Shown here: positions 14,929-16,180 of the stretch, piece by piece
Layout of the letters: every line of letters starts with the position of its first letter
Numbering within the stretch: position 1 is the first letter of the stretch
Origin: Idiomarina sp. UBA6142
GTDB taxonomy: Bacteria; Pseudomonadota; Gammaproteobacteria; Enterobacterales; Alteromonadaceae
Length of the DNA: 16,180 bases
Assembly (NCBI GenBank): GCA_002423905.1
Contig: DIVC01000098.1
Coordinates: 3,333-19,512, forward strand
Direction: 5' to 3'
Program-made: the position numbers and the translations under genes
Notes under the pieces: generated by a model
Database searches by the model: none
What the model saw: the letters and a program-made list of their open reading frames with translations, nothing else
Told to the model about the DNA's origin: nothing

Positions 14929-16180
14929 GCGACAGCCAGCGCTTGCTCGAGATCGGCAATAATATCAGCGCTATGTTCAATACCTACAGCGAGGCGAATG
15001 GCTTCAGGTCGCACCCCAACGGCTTGCTGTTGTTCCGCGTTTAGTTGTCGATGCGTGGTCGAAGCCGGGTGACAGGCTAATGATTTAGCATCGCCGATAT
15101 TCACCAAGCGCTTAAATAGCTTCAGCTGATCATAAAATGCCACGCCAGCCTCATAACCACCTTCGATACCAAAGGTTAGCAAAGCCGATGGTACGCCACC
15201 GTGGATGATCGTTTGTGCTCGCTGATAATGAGGATGACTTGGCAGCCCAGCAAAGTTAACCCAGGCAACTTTGGGGTGTTGCTGCAAGTACTCGGCCACC
15301 TTGACGGTGTTCTCGCAATGGCGGGCCATACGCAGTTCCAGCGTTTCTAATCCCTGAAGAATTAAAAATGCATTAAATGGTGCCAGCGCCGCGCCGGTAT
15401 TGCGCAACGCCACTGTCCGTGCACGCGCAATAAATGCCGCAGGGCCGAAACTATCGCTATACACAACGCCATGATAAGCCGGCTCTGGCTGGCTAAATTG
15501 TGGAAACTTGTCGGCATAGCGTTGCCAGTCAAAACGCCCAGAATCAACAATGATGCCACCAATGGTGGTGCCATGGCCGCCGATATATTTAGTCAACGAG
15601 TGCACGATAATATGCGCACCTAGGGCAATTGGCTGACACAACAATGGCGTGGCAACAGTATTATCGACTACCAACGGAATACCAGCCTGCTCAGCGACTG
15701 CGGCAAGCCCTGGAATATCAGCCACGGTGCCAGCAGGGTTACCAATGGTTTCGCAATATAAGGCTTTGGTGTTGCCATCCACCAGGCGCGCCAATGCCGC
15801 TGGTTCATCCGATTCGGCAAAACGTACCTCAATGCCAAAGCTCGGCAACATATGCTTAAATAAGGTGTAGGTACCGCCATAAATATGCGGTGTGGTGACA
15901 ATGTTATCGCCCTGCTTCGCTAGGGTAATCAAGGCATATTCAATAGCCGCCATCCCAGAGGCCACGGCAAGCCCAGCAATGCCGCCCTCTAACGCCGCCA
16001 AACGCTGCTCCAAGACATCATTGGTGGGGTTCATGATACGGCTGTAAATGTTACCAGGCACTGCTAAATCGAATAAGTCGGCGCCATGTTGAGCGCTATC
16101 AAACTCATAGGCGGCAGTTTGATAAATCGGTACCGCCGTGGCTTTGGTGGTTGGATCGCACTGAAAGCCATGGTGTAGTG
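14925..16180 (-). CDS. metY: O-acetylhomoserine aminocarboxypropyltransferase (sulfhydrylase), 5' end beyond window
   Basis: The reading frame is open from the stop at 14925 to the right edge, giving 417 visible residues. About ten N-terminal residues are missing, since the visible protein begins near LHHGFQCDPTTKATAVPIYQ. It is a PLP enzyme of the Cys/Met metabolism family that makes homocysteine from O-acetylhomoserine and sulfide. NIYSRIMNPTNDVLEQRLAA, YCETIGNP and the PLP-lysine motif SLTKYIGGHGT are diagnostic. Within the family the segment PIYQTAAYEFDSAQHGADLF and a length above 400 residues favour O-acetylhomoserine sulfhydrylase over cystathionine gamma-synthase or beta-lyase. The V at 16061 is internal and not the start, because homology continues upstream of it without interruption. 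No partner gene of methionine synthesis is visible in the window. Confidence 0.92.
   Translation of the reverse strand, partial: LHHGFQCDPTTKATAVPIYQTAAYEFDSAQHGADLFDLAVPGNIYSRIMNPTNDVLEQRLAALEGGIAGLAVASGMAAIEYALITLAKQGDNIVTTPHIYGGTYTLFKHMLPSFGIEVRFAESDEPAALARLVDGNTKALYCETIGNPAGTVADIPGLAAVAEQAGIPLVVDNTVATPLLCQPIALGAHIIVHSLTKYIGGHGTTIGGIIVDSGRFDWQRYADKFPQFSQPEPAYHGVVYSDSFGPAAFIARARTVALRNTGAALAPFNAFLILQGLETLELRMARHCENTVKVAEYLQQHPKVAWVNFAGLPSHPHYQRAQTIIHGGVPSALLTFGIEGGYEAGVAFYDQLKLFKRLVNIGDAKSLACHPASTTHRQLNAEQQQAVGVRPEAIRLAVGIEHSADIIADLEQALAVA

Noticed and set aside
16059..16061. GTG as the start codon of the sulfhydrylase
   Set aside because: The frame stays open to the window edge and the upstream residues match the family's N-terminal region (PTTKATAVPIYQ), so the start lies outside the window.
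1..16180. Mobile elements, phage genes, CRISPR arrays, toxin-antitoxin or defence genes
   Set aside because: No transposase, integrase, regularly spaced repeat or known defence motif was found, and all intervals are filled by recognisable chromosomal genes.

Overview
The window reads as a chromosomal segment of a gammaproteobacterium of intermediate GC. The clearest sign is the order gmk-rpoZ-spoT-ridA on the minus strand, with a SpoT that matches the enterobacterial protein closely along its whole length (705 residues). Genes are packed tightly, no gap exceeds 140 bases, and I see no tRNA, rRNA, CRISPR array, insertion sequence or phage gene. The genus cannot be named from this sequence; a free-living, possibly marine or otherwise light-exposed bacterium would fit the Na+/H+ antiporter and the two photolyase-family genes, but that is inference.

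Layout: (1) 1-270, the 3' end of an M20 amidohydrolase gene, followed by a perfect 14-bp stem-loop in the convergent gap. (2) 373-3583, minus strand, an AMP-forming acyl-CoA synthetase lying downstream of a GNAT/carbon-nitrogen hydrolase fusion, 25 bases apart. (3) 3721-5049, plus strand, an NhaC-type Na+/H+ antiporter whose stop codon overlaps that of ridA. (4) 5046-8559, minus strand, gmk-rpoZ-spoT-ridA: GMP phosphorylation, the RNA polymerase omega subunit, (p)ppGpp synthesis and hydrolysis, and enamine/imine detoxification. A good internal promoter precedes rpoZ. (5) 8640-10898, plus strand, lemA and a membrane M48 metalloprotease, 6 bases apart. (6) 10979-14928, plus strand, an Old Yellow Enzyme family flavin reductase, a cryptochrome-DASH homologue and a second photolyase-like flavoprotein; the last two overlap by ATGA. 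(7) 14925-16180, minus strand, an O-acetylhomoserine sulfhydrylase cut by the window edge.

Most of the window is ordinary housekeeping. The part most worth a second look is region 6: three flavoprotein genes in one apparent operon. By ungapped reading against E. coli photolyase, the last protein lacks two of the three tryptophans of the classical electron-transfer chain, the FAD-contacting Asn and a substrate-contacting Glu. The DASH homologue lacks the distal tryptophan. Other points are the GNAT-nitrilase fusion paired with an acyl-CoA ligase, the unassigned C-terminal half of the M48 protein, and two convergent gene pairs that share a TTAA double stop.
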